A stretch of DNA of 64,000 nt, taken from contig JACCER010000013.1 of assembly GCA_013416445.1 (NCBI GenBank), positions 47,444 to 111,443 of the forward strand. The letters are read 5' to 3'. This DNA is from Alcaligenaceae bacterium (lineage in GTDB: Bacteria > Pseudomonadota > Gammaproteobacteria > Burkholderiales > Burkholderiaceae_B). A model generated the notes under the pieces. That model ran no database searches, was not told the DNA's origin, and saw only the letters and a list, made by a program, of their open reading frames with translations. This document shows, piece after piece, positions 8,218-17,582 of this stretch; position 1 is the stretch's first letter; each line of letters starts with the position of its first letter. The position numbers were made by a program, and so were the translations under genes.

Positions 8218-9407
8218 CAGCCTCCGATGAAAGGCAGGGCCAGCATGCCGGTCAGGACGACTGCGTTCATGATGTCCACAAAGAAAGCCCCTGCTAAAGG
8301 CGCAATCAGGTTGCTGGTAGGCGCCGGGCCGTGCTTGGATGTTACGGCCTGCATATTCGCCATTGCCGTCGCTGTGGAGCCCAAATTGAAACCAATGAAT
8401 GCGGCTGATGTGACTGCCGCTTCGTAATCGCGACCCATGAAACGGAAGCAAACGAACACAACGTAGAAAAATACAAACACGACCTGAACCAGGATAATCA
8501 ATAAGAATGGACCGGCGGAAAGCGCTACATCAACCAGATTCAAGGTCATCATGGTCATGACCAGAAACAATGACAAGCAGACATTCGATATCAAGTCTGC
8601 CGCCTTATCGTCAAACTTGACCCCCGCAAACGGCAGTAAATTGCGTATGGTGATACCCATCAGCATGCACCACAAAAACGCCGGGATGGTGATTGCCCCG
8701 CCAGAGAACTGCTGAGCAAGCCACTGCCCAGCAAGCAAGGCAGCAAAAATGCCAGCCAGCGCGCCCAGCACGGAGACAGTCCCGATCGAGGCCGCTGAAG
8801 CATCGAACTGATGTGTCTCGGCGGCCTCTTCGGCTGATGAACGCAACTTATAACGATTAATCAGGTATTGGGCGATGGGGCCACCGATAATTCCACCCAC
8901 AATCAGCCCGATTGTGGCTATGGTCATGCTCAATTCCATGGCCATCTGGAGATTATTCACTTCCGCAAAGCGATCCGCGTAGGCGGCTCCGGTGCCATGA
9001 CCTCCGACCAGCGTGATCGACCCCGTCACCAGACCGAAAAGTGGGTGAAGGTCCAACAGCTTTGCAACGCTGACCCCCACTATATTTTGCAGAACAATAA
9101 ATGGAAACAGCACCAACAGGAACAGCAGCAATGCCTTGCCGCCGCGCTTGAGCATGCGCAAATCGGCGCATAATCCAACGCCGCTGAAGAACATAAGCAA
9201 AAATATAGGCTTGATCGGCTGTTCAAAGCTAACCTTGAAATCACTGGTAGCCAAGAGCAGCGAGGCGACCACGGCGAAAAGCATGCCGCCTGTTATTGGA
9301 TCTGGAATGTTGTATCGGGACAATAAGGCAACTTTGCGGTTGACCAGGGTGCCAACAAGCAGCATGGCGATGGCGACCAGCAGGGATCCAATGGGGTCGA
9401 AGCTCAT
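8217..9407 (-). CDS. gltS: Sodium/glutamate symporter GltS
   Basis: A 396-residue polytopic inner-membrane carrier for Na+-driven glutamate uptake, with the length and repeat structure of E. coli GltS (about 400). Recognisable segments are YNIPDPITGGMLFAVVASL near residue 35, LVGGHGTGAAYADRF near 133 (the re-entrant loop GHGT), MGITIRNLLP and GFNLGSTATAMANMQAVTSK followed by GPAPTSNLIAPLAGAFFVD (the second re-entrant region). The start is the ATG of MSFDPIGSLLV, with no strong Shine-Dalgarno. The downstream TAXI lipoprotein overlaps its stop codon. Confidence 0.93.
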   Translation of the reverse strand: MSFDPIGSLLVAIAMLLVGTLVNRKVALLSRYNIPDPITGGMLFAVVASLLLATSDFKVSFEQPIKPIFLLMFFSGVGLCADLRMLKRGGKALLLFLLVLFPFIVLQNIVGVSVAKLLDLHPLFGLVTGSITLVGGHGTGAAYADRFAEVNNLQMAMELSMTIATIGLIVGGIIGGPIAQYLINRYKLRSSAEEAAETHQFDASAASIGTVSVLGALAGIFAALLAGQWLAQQFSGGAITIPAFLWCMLMGITIRNLLPFAGVKFDDKAADLISNVCLSLFLVMTMMTLNLVDVALSAGPFLLIILVQVVFVFFYVVFVCFRFMGRDYEAAVTSAAFIGFNLGSTATAMANMQAVTSKHGPAPTSNLIAPLAGAFFVDIMNAVVLTGMLALPFIGG

Positions 9408-9477
9408 TTGTGACAGGTTCCTGTTTTTGGACGCTGATCCAAGTCATTATAAAAATCGGCATTCTACAGAATTGACA

Positions 9478-9512
9478 GATCGGATTGCGCGCACCGTGCA
9501 CGTTAATCCGAC
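9478..9512. repeat. REP-like palindrome
   Basis: The arms gatcggatt and aatccgac enclose a GC-rich centre containing gcgcaccgtgcac. It lies between the divergent gltS and nucleoside-recognition genes, so unlike most copies it is not at a gene end. It belongs to the same family as 10825-10854 and 32822-32854. Confidence 0.6.
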
Positions 9513-9549
9513 CTACACTCTACACTCTGCCAATAAACAGCTTACTTTC

Positions 9550-10779
9550 ATGCTTAATACCCTATGGCTCGCCTTTTTCATCATTGCATCGCTCGCCGGG
9601 CTATACCAATGGGTGGTGCTGCAAGACACGGAAATATTCTCGCGCATGGTGCTCAGCCTGTTCAACATGGCCGAATTATCCGTGCAGCTCATGATACTGC
9701 TGTTTGGCACTCTTACCCTCTGGCTAGGTTTCCTGCGCATTGCCGAGGCCGCCGGCTTGATAGACATGCTCGGCCGCCTGCTGACCCCTCTTTTCAGGCG
9801 TCTCATGCCAGGCGTTCCAGCCGGCCATCCCGCTCTGGGCCTCATTACCCTGAACTTTGCCGCCAATGGCCTGGGCCTCGATAACGCCGCTACCCCCATA
9901 GGCCTGCGCGCCATGCGCGAGCTGCAAACCCTTAACACTGACCCTAAGTCCGCCACCAATGCGCAAATTCTATTCCTGGTCCTGAATTCATCTTCGCTCA
10001 CCCTGCTGCCCATTACTATCTTCATGTACCGGGCTCAGCAAGGCGCAGCCGACCCCACACTGGTTTTCCTGCCCATCCTGCTTGCCACCACCGCCTCATC
10101 CCTGGCTGGCCTGCTTGCCGTGGCATTCATGCAAAGGCTGAAACTGTATGACCCCGTGGTGCTCGCCTGGGGCGGCGCCCTGGCCCTGGCGCTAGGCAGC
10201 CTTATGGCGCTCCTGGGCAGCCTGAGCAGTGCAGCCATCAGCGCCACCTCATCGCTCATGGGCAACCTTACTCTATTCGGCATTATCATGGTCTTCCTGC
10301 TGGCCGGCGCCAGAAAAAAGATCGCCGTCTACGAGTGCTTTATCGAAGGCGCCAAAGAAGGCTTCGATATCTCGAAAAACCTGTTGCCCTATCTGGTGGC
10401 CATGCTCTGCGCCATCGGCGTACTACGAGCCTCGGGCGCGCTCGACGCCCTGCTTGACACCATCCGGTGGGCCGTACACGCAATAGGACTGGACAGCCGT
10501 TTTGTCGACGCCCTGCCCACCGCCATCGTCAAGCCCTTTTCAGGCAGTGCGGCGCGCGGCATGCTTATAGAAACCATGCAGCATTTTGGCGTGGACAGCT
10601 TCCCCGCCCTGCTGGCCGCCACAGTGCAAGGCAGCACGGAAACCACCTTTTACGTACTGGCCGTGTACTTTGGCGCCGTGGGCATACAACGGGCGCGCCA
10701 CGCTGTTGGCTGCGCCCTGCTCGCCGACCTGGCCGGCGTGCTGGCATCCATAGGCGTATGTTATTGGTTTTTTGGCTAG
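9550..10779 (+). CDS. Nucleoside-recognition (SpmA/SpmB-like, Gate domain) membrane protein
   Basis: A 409-residue multi-pass membrane protein joining SpmA-like and SpmB-like halves. It starts MLNTLWLAFFIIASLAGLYQ and carries LFGTLTLWLGFLRIAEAAGL, the conserved NFAANGLGLDNAATPIGLRA and LNSSSLTLLPITI in the first half, and VYECFIEGAKEGFDISKNLL, PFSGSAARGML and QGSTETTFYVLAVYFGAVG in the second. These are hallmarks of the Gate/nucleoside-recognition domain shared with CNT transporters and Bacillus spore maturation proteins. The role in non-sporing bacteria is unknown. The long upstream open frame overlaps gltS antisense; I chose the ATG where membrane-protein character begins. Confidence 0.83.
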   Translation: MLNTLWLAFFIIASLAGLYQWVVLQDTEIFSRMVLSLFNMAELSVQLMILLFGTLTLWLGFLRIAEAAGLIDMLGRLLTPLFRRLMPGVPAGHPALGLITLNFAANGLGLDNAATPIGLRAMRELQTLNTDPKSATNAQILFLVLNSSSLTLLPITIFMYRAQQGAADPTLVFLPILLATTASSLAGLLAVAFMQRLKLYDPVVLAWGGALALALGSLMALLGSLSSAAISATSSLMGNLTLFGIIMVFLLAGARKKIAVYECFIEGAKEGFDISKNLLPYLVAMLCAIGVLRASGALDALLDTIRWAVHAIGLDSRFVDALPTAIVKPFSGSAARGMLIETMQHFGVDSFPALLAATVQGSTETTFYVLAVYFGAVGIQRARHAVGCALLADLAGVLASIGVCYWFFG

Positions 10780-10824
10780 CGCATTGTTGTCACTGGGACG
10801 AGCCAGATGACGCTGCGCTTGTTT

Positions 10825-10854
10825 GTCGGATTACGCGCTTCACGCTAGTCCGAC
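10825..10854. repeat. REP-like palindrome
   Basis: Begins gtcggattacgcg, ends gctagtccgac. It is a 30-bp imperfect dyad between two convergent gene ends (SpmA/SpmB-like gene and rsmA), where it may help terminate both transcripts. Confidence 0.65.
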
Positions 10855-10863
10855 TACGGATAA

Positions 10864-11649
10864 TCAGCCTTTCAGGGCGCCCGCCGACAACAGGCAGTCT
10901 GACAACGCAATGAACTGCGCCACTGATAACTCTTCAGCGCGCGCTGTGGGCAATATACCCAGGCCGTCCCAATCGATGAGGCCAGACCAATCGTTCAGCG
11001 AGCGGCGCAGCATTTTACGCCGCTGGGTAAAGGCCCGCGCTACCAGCTTTTCAAAGGCGCTCTGGCTTTGCGGCTTAAGACGGGATTCCGGCAGAGGCAC
11101 CATGCGCACCACCGCCGACACCACGCGCGGAGCTGGATTAAAAGCCTCGGGAGGCACATCGAACAACTTGTACATACGATAACGCGACTGCAGCATGACC
11201 GACAAACGCCCATAGTCGCCCGAACCAGGCGTAGCCACCATGCGGTCTATGACTTCACGCTGCAACATGAAATGCTGGTCGACCACCTGATCGGCATAAG
11301 CAATAAGATGAAACAGCAAGGGGCTGGAAATGTTGTACGGCAGATTGCCAACAATACGCAGCCCTGTGCCCAACTGCGAAAAGTCTACCTGTAGCGCATC
11401 ACCTTCGATCACGGTAAGGCTGCCAGCCGGATACTGGCGGCGCAAGCGCCCGGCCAGATCGCGGTCTATCTCGACCACAGTAAGGTGATCGAGCAATTGC
11501 AAAAGCGGCTTGGTCAGGGCCGACAGGCCCGGACCGATTTCAATCACGGTATCGCCGCGTTGAGGCGCAATACCTCGCACGATGGATTCAATGATGCCTT
11601 CGTCTACCAGAAAATTCTGGCCAAAGCGTTTACGTGCTTGATGAACCAT
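10864..11649 (-). CDS. rsmA: 16S rRNA dimethyladenosine transferase RsmA (KsgA)
   Basis: Dimethylates two adjacent adenosines in the 3' terminal hairpin of 16S rRNA during small-subunit maturation. It is 261 residues, with family motifs in order: [14 protein letters not shown] at the N-terminus, [16 protein letters not shown] (SAM motif I, about residue 38), [41 protein letters not shown] (catalytic motif IV NLPY), [20 protein letters not shown] and the C-terminal [12 protein letters not shown]. The start lies 6 bp after the surA stop, so it is probably the last gene of the lptD-surA-rsmA operon. The pdxA gene that separates surA and rsmA in E. coli is absent here. Confidence 0.96.
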   Translation of the reverse strand: MVHQARKRFGQNFLVDEGIIESIVRGIAPQRGDTVIEIGPGLSALTKPLLQLLDHLTVVEIDRDLAGRLRRQYPAGSLTVIEGDALQVDFSQLGTGLRIVGNLPYNISSPLLFHLIAYADQVVDQHFMLQREVIDRMVATPGSGDYGRLSVMLQSRYRMYKLFDVPPEAFNPAPRVVSAVVRMVPLPESRLKPQSQSAFEKLVARAFTQRRKMLRRSLNDWSGLIDWDGLGILPTARAEELSVAQFIALSDCLLSAGALKG

Positions 11650-11655
11650 AAGTAT

Positions 11656-13143
11656 TCAACGACGGTTCCGGTTGGTTTGAGGGTCGAGGCGGTTATCAAT
11701 ATAAGCCTGGCCACGCAACTGGCTGAGCCAATCTTCGAAAGCAGGCTCTACGCGCCGCTGGAATAGAATCTGCCGCGCCTGCATGCGCTTGAACTCGTTT
11801 TCCATATTCTTGGTACGGCGTTCCAGCACTTGAATCAGATGCCAGCCAAACTGCGTTTTCACTGGCTGGCTGATCTGGCCAGGCTCAAGCGCATTCATGG
11901 CCTTTTCAAAGGCAGGCACGGTTTCACCTGGAGTCAGCCAGCCCAGGTCACCGCCTTGAGGCGCCGATGTGTCTTCAGAATAGCGTTTGGCCAAATCCGC
12001 GAATTTTTCACCATTGGCCATACGCTCCAGTAATTGATCGAGCCTGAATTTGGCTTTTTCGTCGGACATCACCTTGGAGCTTTTAATGAGAATATGGCGC
12101 GCATGAGTTTGCGTAACCATCATGGGGCCAGACTCTTGTATTGCCTGAGTGCCTTGCATAGGAGCCGGCGCCTGAGCCGGTGCCGGTGCTGCTGAGCGAG
12201 CACCCTGTGGCTGACCGCGCGTCAAGACCTTAAGGATATGAAAGCCGTTGCCGCTTTGAACAATGCCACTGACTTCGCCAGCCTTGAGCTTTTCGGTGGC
12301 CTGCACAAACAGATCGGGCCAGCCCTCAACCGGCCGCACGCCCAATTCGCCACCATTGAGCGCCTGAGGATCGTCGGATGAAGCCGCCGCCACGCCGGCG
12401 AAATCGGCGCCGCCGCGTACACGGGCAAGCAGGGATTCTGCTTTGCTGCGTAGCTCGTTTACCCGCGCCGCTGATGCACCCTCGGGAACCGCCACCAGGA
12501 TTTGCGCCAGCCCCAGGACTTTCGGGCCGCTATGCTGCTCGGGCGCTGCCTGCGCCGGCTGCTGCGCCTGCACAGCAGGCTGGCCCATAGCCATGCTGCC
12601 ACCCTGGTTTTTCAGAAAGGAATCCACTTCGGCATCGGAGATGACTATCGTGCTGTCGACGGCACGCTGGCGTAGAAGATCCATACGCACTTCCTGGTGC
12701 AGGTTTTTCATGTACTGTGCCCAGGACAGGCCTGTTTTCTCCACTTCTGTACGCAAACGGTCAACGGTAATTTTGTTGCGTTCGGCCACGGTTTTGACGG
12801 CCTCATCGGCCTGGGCATCGGAAACTCGAATTCCCAGCCTGTCGGCTTCCTGGCTTTCGAGTTCTTCAGTAATCATCCGTTGCAGCACCTGTTTTTGCAA
12901 AGAAGCGTGATCAGGCACAGGAATGTTCTGGCGCTGCAACTGCTGTTGGGCCAAACGCGCTTCGGCATTGACCTGCTGCAGGGTAATGACTTTCTGGTTC
13001 ACCACGGCGGCAATACCGTCGACAAACTGCTGCGACTGCGGCGCTGCAGCCGGTTTAGCGGCCAATACAGCGCCCGACCATGCCATGCCCAGAATTGGAA
13101 TCAAAATGGACGCAAGCTGGCGCTTGGCATACACACTACGCAT
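11656..13143 (-). CDS. surA: Periplasmic chaperone / peptidyl-prolyl isomerase SurA
   Basis: Escorts unfolded outer-membrane proteins across the periplasm to the BAM machine. It is 495 residues with a signal peptide ending near VLAAKPAA, an N-terminal chaperone domain (FVDGIAAVVNQKVITLQQVN, then EELESQEADRLGIRVSDAQ) and two parvulin domains (about 205-315, LGLAQILVAV to GNGFHILKVL; and about 345-450, THARHILIKSS to FGWHLIQVLERR). An unusual Ala/Pro/Gln-rich linker (MGQPAVQAQQPAQAAPEQ) precedes the first parvulin domain and another (APAPAQAPAPMQGTQAI) separates the two. The ATG overlaps the lptD stop (TAATG), implying translational coupling with LptD, a major SurA client. Confidence 0.96.
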   Translation of the reverse strand: MRSVYAKRQLASILIPILGMAWSGAVLAAKPAAAPQSQQFVDGIAAVVNQKVITLQQVNAEARLAQQQLQRQNIPVPDHASLQKQVLQRMITEELESQEADRLGIRVSDAQADEAVKTVAERNKITVDRLRTEVEKTGLSWAQYMKNLHQEVRMDLLRQRAVDSTIVISDAEVDSFLKNQGGSMAMGQPAVQAQQPAQAAPEQHSGPKVLGLAQILVAVPEGASAARVNELRSKAESLLARVRGGADFAGVAAASSDDPQALNGGELGVRPVEGWPDLFVQATEKLKAGEVSGIVQSGNGFHILKVLTRGQPQGARSAAPAPAQAPAPMQGTQAIQESGPMMVTQTHARHILIKSSKVMSDEKAKFRLDQLLERMANGEKFADLAKRYSEDTSAPQGGDLGWLTPGETVPAFEKAMNALEPGQISQPVKTQFGWHLIQVLERRTKNMENEFKRMQARQILFQRRVEPAFEDWLSQLRGQAYIDNRLDPQTNRNRR

Positions 13144-15524
13144 TATTCATACCTCTCGAAGGTGGTTTTTTCGGGTATTGGTGGGGTAATGGATCGATAG
13201 CCCGCAATTCGATCACTGAGCAGGTTCATGGGATCAGTGCCCAACGAACCCAGCCCGGAGAGCTCGAGCTGGAAGAACATGGCGGTATTCACCTGATCTC
13301 TGGATACCGCATAGCGTTGCATCACGACCCGACCCACCCAACAGCAATCGCCCTTATATTCAAGGCCAAAAATAGCCTGGGTATTGCGTTTTTCCTGCAA
13401 TGAGTAATCGTAGCGGCCCAGCGCGTAGACCTTGTTGGTCAGGGGCCATTGGCCTGCAATGCTGACTTGCTCACGTGACCGGTCGTCGGCAGGGTCGATG
13501 ATGTAATTCGGATCGGCATAAGCACGCGGATCGCGCTCGTAGCGATACGAGGCTGACAAGGTTGTCAGGCGCTTGGGTTCCCAGCGAAAGCCCGCCGTCA
13601 TACGGTTGCGTTCCCGGGACTCGGGATTGAACTGGGCATCGAAGCGCACGTTCAGGGTGTCGGTAAGCGCCGCATTGGCACCCACGAGATAGTCTGATTT
13701 TTTATTGGTGCGTGCCTTATCGGCCGGATTCAGAGTGACCCGCTGATCGGAAAAATAGATGCGCTGGGCGGCGGAAAGCGACAGGCGCTCGAAGCCGGTA
13801 TCGGCATCCAGCCAGCGTGTCGTCAGGCCCACTGTAAGCTGATTGGCTTCAGCTATGCGGTCCCAGCCACCGCTGAACATGTTTTCGTCGAAAGCCTGGG
13901 CAAAGTTAAACGATGCTACGCCAGTATCGTATATAGGCAGTTGAGACTGGTCGCGATAGGGCACATTCAGGTAATACACCCTGGGCTCCAGTGTTTGTAT
14001 GGCATCGTTGCCAAACAGGCTGGCCTGACGCTCGAAGGTCATGCCAGAATCCACAGACACGATGGGCAGCACGCGCGATTGCGTCTTGGGGTTACCCGAA
14101 AATTGCGGCAATTGAGACGGAAACCAATCGGTGTTGTACTGGCTCATGTGCAGCCCCACCTTGGGGGTGACGTACCAGCCGGCACGCACGATGGGATAGG
14201 CAACCGAGGTATAAGATGAAAACCGTGTGCCATTCGGAGCGATCCGGTGATCTTTGAAATGGCTGAACTTGCCTATATCGCCCGAGTAAAAAGGCATCTC
14301 GAAGCGGGTTGCGTAATTGTCGGACTGCACATCGAAACCGCCCCAGTTATAACGGGCGCCGCGCACGTAGAGTTCGGGCAGCTTGTTATATTGCGGCGTC
14401 AGGTAGGTGGATGTGTGATCTTGCAAGGTTTGATAAGTGTAGGCATACAACGACGCGCTGAAATACTGGTGGCCGCTCCAGCTCAGGCCAGCGTTGCTGG
14501 GCAAGTAAGTGTAACTTGCTTCGTTCAGGCCCAGCGAAGAAAAGTCCCGGAAGTAATCGTCGTCGGACACGCGCCGGATATCAAATGAGGCGTTCAGGCC
14601 ACCGCCCAGGCTCTGCCTGTGCTGCCAGGAATAATACCAGCGTTTTTTGTCAGCGACCTTATCCTTGCCCAGGTAGGTCCCATAGATTTGGCCGCTATGG
14701 CTGGCGCCCAAATAGCGGAATTCGCCGCCCAATTGCACGCCACGCTTGGCCATATAACGTGGAATCAAGGTTGCATCGTAATTAGGCGCAAGATTGAAAT
14801 AATAAGGCGTTGATACTTCAAAGCCACCCGAGCTAGAAGTGCCATAGGTAGGTATCAAAAAGCCGGACTTGCGCTCTTTGCGTATGGGAAACGACAGGTA
14901 AGGCGAATACAGTATGGGCACGCCCTTGAAAAACAGCACGCCATTACGCGCCACCCCTTCATTTTCGTCAAAGTGCAGATCGACCTTGGATGACTTGATA
15001 TACCAGGAAGGATCAGGGCAGGGGCAGCCTGAATAGGTCACATCGGCCAGGCGCATATGGGTACGGCTAAGGATGTCGGCCTTGACTGCCTTGCCGCCAC
15101 CGCCTGTTGCCCCCAGCCAGAAGTTCGGTTCAGTGACCTCGCCGGTTTCGCTGTTGATGTTGTAGTCCATTTTGGGGCCAGTTACGATGCTGGCTTCGCG
15201 CATGATAAGCCCGTTGCCACGCACCCGGACCTGCCCCGTAGAACGTTGATAATCGATACTATCGCCCTTGACCACGGAATCGATGCGGCGGACTTCCGCC
15301 TTGCCTGTCAGTGTTATCAGGCCGTCGGGGGCGGACTCCATTTTGTCGCCAACCAGAAACGACGTGATATCGCTGTCTTGTATGTTCTTGTGAATTTGCA
15401 AGCCTGGCGCAGCCTGCAGTTGCGGCATGGCGGACGGTGCGCCCGCGCTGACGCCAGGCTGTTTTGCCTGAGCCATCGATACGCCACCGAGAGCTAAAAG
15501 AATTGTCCACCAAACCAAACGCAC
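13143..15524 (-). CDS. lptD: LPS-assembly outer membrane protein LptD
   Basis: Beta-barrel that inserts lipopolysaccharide into the outer leaflet together with LptE. It is 793 residues with a signal peptide (MRLVWWTILLALGGVSMAQA). The N-terminal OstA/jellyroll domain reads GLITLTGKAEVRRIDSVVKG and VRVRGNGLIMREASIVTGPK, followed by the conserved KGVPILYSPYLSFPIRKERK and SGFLIPTYGTSSSGGFEVST. The large barrel carries LEPRVYYLNVPYRDQSQLP and FSGGWDRIAEANQLTVGLTT, ending EYKGDCCWVGRVVMQRYAVS. Four cysteines are visible: GCPCPDPSW in the N-domain and an adjacent pair DCCW near the C-terminus. It is the first gene of lptD-surA-rsmA, divergent from amgK-murU, an arrangement also known from Pseudomonas. 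Confidence 0.96.
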   Translation of the reverse strand: MRLVWWTILLALGGVSMAQAKQPGVSAGAPSAMPQLQAAPGLQIHKNIQDSDITSFLVGDKMESAPDGLITLTGKAEVRRIDSVVKGDSIDYQRSTGQVRVRGNGLIMREASIVTGPKMDYNINSETGEVTEPNFWLGATGGGGKAVKADILSRTHMRLADVTYSGCPCPDPSWYIKSSKVDLHFDENEGVARNGVLFFKGVPILYSPYLSFPIRKERKSGFLIPTYGTSSSGGFEVSTPYYFNLAPNYDATLIPRYMAKRGVQLGGEFRYLGASHSGQIYGTYLGKDKVADKKRWYYSWQHRQSLGGGLNASFDIRRVSDDDYFRDFSSLGLNEASYTYLPSNAGLSWSGHQYFSASLYAYTYQTLQDHTSTYLTPQYNKLPELYVRGARYNWGGFDVQSDNYATRFEMPFYSGDIGKFSHFKDHRIAPNGTRFSSYTSVAYPIVRAGWYVTPKVGLHMSQYNTDWFPSQLPQFSGNPKTQSRVLPIVSVDSGMTFERQASLFGNDAIQTLEPRVYYLNVPYRDQSQLPIYDTGVASFNFAQAFDENMFSGGWDRIAEANQLTVGLTTRWLDADTGFERLSLSAAQRIYFSDQRVTLNPADKARTNKKSDYLVGANAALTDTLNVRFDAQFNPESRERNRMTAGFRWEPKRLTTLSASYRYERDPRAYADPNYIIDPADDRSREQVSIAGQWPLTNKVYALGRYDYSLQEKRNTQAIFGLEYKGDCCWVGRVVMQRYAVSRDQVNTAMFFQLELSGLGSLGTDPMNLLSDRIAGYRSITPPIPEKTTFERYE

Positions 15525-15665
15525 GAGAATTTCGCCCCCGAAGAAAACTGACTATATTTTGGCACAGCCGCCGCCCCGCAACGACAGGCGAGCCGGTATT
15601 ATAGAGAAGCCGACGTATGCGTGGTTCAAACGAGCCTGCTAATTAACACGCCCTTATACCCGATC

Positions 15666-16709
15666 ATGGAAAAAACATTGAAATCCAGCGCCGAATCCCG
15701 CTTACCCATACTGAAAAGCTGGTTGCAAGATATTGCCAACAAGCACAAGCTCAAGCTCGACACCTTGCGGCCAGCATCCAGCGATGCCAGCTTCCGGCGC
15801 TATTATCGCCTTCAGGCGGGCGCAGGCACGGCCATTGTTATGGATGCGCCCCCCGAACAAGAAGACTGCCGCCCCTTTATCCAGGTAGGCGGCCTGCTGG
15901 AACAGGCTGGCCTGCATGTGCCAGGTATTTTGGCCCAAAACTTGCAGCAAGGCTTTCTGCTGCTTACCGACCTGGGCGAGCAAACCTATTATCAGGCCAT
16001 ACAGGCGGGCCTGGACGACTCCCGTCTGCAAAAACTGTATCGCGATGCCATTGCCGCGCTGGTGCGCATGCAGCAAGCCAACGCTGCCAGCCTGCCCGCC
16101 TACGACACAGCGCGCCTCGCCCAGGAACTTACCGTCTTTCCTGAATGGTATGCGCAACGGCACTGCAACGCCACCCTTACCCAAGCCGAACAGGCCACCC
16201 TGCACGACGCTTTCGCACTGCTCATTGCCGATAACGTCAAGCAACCCAGCGTGCTGGTACACCGCGACTTTCACTCACCCAACCTCATGGTATGCGAAAC
16301 CGGCATCAACCCCGGCATTATCGACTACCAAGACGCTCTGGCAGGCCCGCTAAGCTATGACATCGCATCGCTGGTCATGGACGCACGCACCACTTGGGAA
16401 GAAGCGCAGCAACTGGACTGGGCCATACGCTACTGGGAAGCCGCTCGCGCAGCCGGCCTGGCGGTGTCCTCCGATTTTGCCGATTTCCACCAGGCCTACG
16501 AATGGATGGGCCTGCAGCGCAACCTGCGGATACTGGGCATTTTTTCGCGACTGTCGTATCGCGACGGCAAGCACGGCTATCTCGACCACATTCCACGCGT
16601 CAACACTTACGTGCGGCAGGTCGCCGGGCGTTATCGCGCTTTTCGTCCATTGCTGCGTGTGCTCGACAAGCTTGAAAACCGCCAGGTCGTAGCCGGATAC
16701 ACATTCTGA
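15666..16709 (+). CDS. amgK: N-acetylmuramate/N-acetylglucosamine kinase AmgK
   Basis: An aminoglycoside-phosphotransferase-fold sugar kinase that makes MurNAc-1-phosphate in the cell-wall recycling shunt bypassing de novo UDP-MurNAc synthesis. It is 347 residues, with ASSDASFRRYYRL at the nucleotide-binding loop, LLLTDLGEQTYYQ (hinge), the catalytic VLVHRDFHSPNLMV near residue 199, then GIIDYQDALAGPLSYDIASL carrying the metal-binding Asp. The start is the ATG of MEKTLKSSAESRLP; a TTG or GTG further upstream is less likely. The stop overlaps the murU start (TGATG). The pairing with murU, divergent from lptD, supports this assignment over a general phosphotransferase. Confidence 0.9.
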   Translation: MEKTLKSSAESRLPILKSWLQDIANKHKLKLDTLRPASSDASFRRYYRLQAGAGTAIVMDAPPEQEDCRPFIQVGGLLEQAGLHVPGILAQNLQQGFLLLTDLGEQTYYQAIQAGLDDSRLQKLYRDAIAALVRMQQANAASLPAYDTARLAQELTVFPEWYAQRHCNATLTQAEQATLHDAFALLIADNVKQPSVLVHRDFHSPNLMVCETGINPGIIDYQDALAGPLSYDIASLVMDARTTWEEAQQLDWAIRYWEAARAAGLAVSSDFADFHQAYEWMGLQRNLRILGIFSRLSYRDGKHGYLDHIPRVNTYVRQVAGRYRAFRPLLRVLDKLENRQVVAGYTF

Positions 16710-17395
16710 TGCGGGCCATGATACTGGCAGCCGGACGTGGCGAGCGCATGCGCCCGCTTACCGACCATACGCCCAAGCCATTGCTGAAAGTCGCCGGCAA
16801 GCCGCTAATCACATGGCACATCGAACGCCTGGTACGGGCGGGTATTACCGACCTGGTCATCAACCTGGCCTGGCTGGGTGATCAGATACAGCAAGCGTTG
16901 GGCGACGGCAGCCAATACGGCGCAAGCATCTGCTATTCATATGAATCAACAGCGCTGGAAACAGCAGGCGGCATAGCGCAGGCATTGCCGTTTTTTCAAG
17001 ATGAGCCGTTTCTGGTCATCAACGGTGATATCTGGTGCGACTGGGATCCGGCCCGCGCGCTGGCCACAGCCATAAACAACGACACGCAGGCCTGGTTGCT
17101 TATGGTCGACAACCCCGCCCAGCATCCTCAAGGTGATTTCCAGTTGCATCCCTCGGGTCTGATTACAGACAAGACTGGCCAGGATGACGCCTCGATACTG
17201 ACCTTTTCAGGCATAGGCATTTATCGTCCGGCGCTATTTGCGTCTATCGACAAGCGGCAGGCCGCGCCCCTTGCCCCCTTGTTGCGCCAGGCCATGAATG
17301 CGCGGCAGGTGTGCGGCAGCCGCCACACGGGGCTATGGGTAGATGTCGGTACGCCGCAGCGCCTGGCGCAACTGGATATGGCACTGCAGCGCTAG
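16709..17395 (+). CDS. murU: MurNAc-1-phosphate uridylyltransferase MurU
   Basis: Makes UDP-MurNAc from MurNAc-1-phosphate and UTP, the step after AmgK in the recycling pathway that lowers sensitivity to fosfomycin. It is 228 residues, a sugar nucleotidyltransferase fold: MRAMILAAGRGERMRPLTDH with the signature GxGxRxxPLT and TPKPLLKVAGKPLI at the N-terminus, AGITDLVINLAWLGDQI, TALETAGGIAQALPF, FLVINGDIWCDWD (metal-binding NGD) and LWVDVGTPQRLAQLD at the C-terminus. It is translationally coupled to amgK. The phosphatase MupP of the same pathway is not in the window. Confidence 0.93.
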   Translation: MRAMILAAGRGERMRPLTDHTPKPLLKVAGKPLITWHIERLVRAGITDLVINLAWLGDQIQQALGDGSQYGASICYSYESTALETAGGIAQALPFFQDEPFLVINGDIWCDWDPARALATAINNDTQAWLLMVDNPAQHPQGDFQLHPSGLITDKTGQDDASILTFSGIGIYRPALFASIDKRQAAPLAPLLRQAMNARQVCGSRHTGLWVDVGTPQRLAQLDMALQR

Positions 17396-17582
17396 CGCTG
17401 CATCCGTGCAGCACGTTACACTGCGCCATATGCCGGTGAGTCAAATGTGTCGAAACCTGCCAAGACGAAACCAAGCCACACGATTCACCTTGTAAGCCCG
17501 CAATACCGTTTATGCTTTAGGGTTTTTCGGCAATGGATACCTACCGATTCCCATTGCCCTGCTATACAGGAAATAAATACCC

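Noticed and set aside
9136..9549. Long N-terminal extension of the SpmA/SpmB-like protein
   Set aside because: It overlaps gltS antisense and a REP-like copy; membrane-protein sequence begins at the ATG at 9550.
17397..17412. gctgca-tccg-tgcagc after murU as a terminator
   Set aside because: Short stem without a T-run and partly overlapping the natural codon pattern at the gene end; too weak to list.
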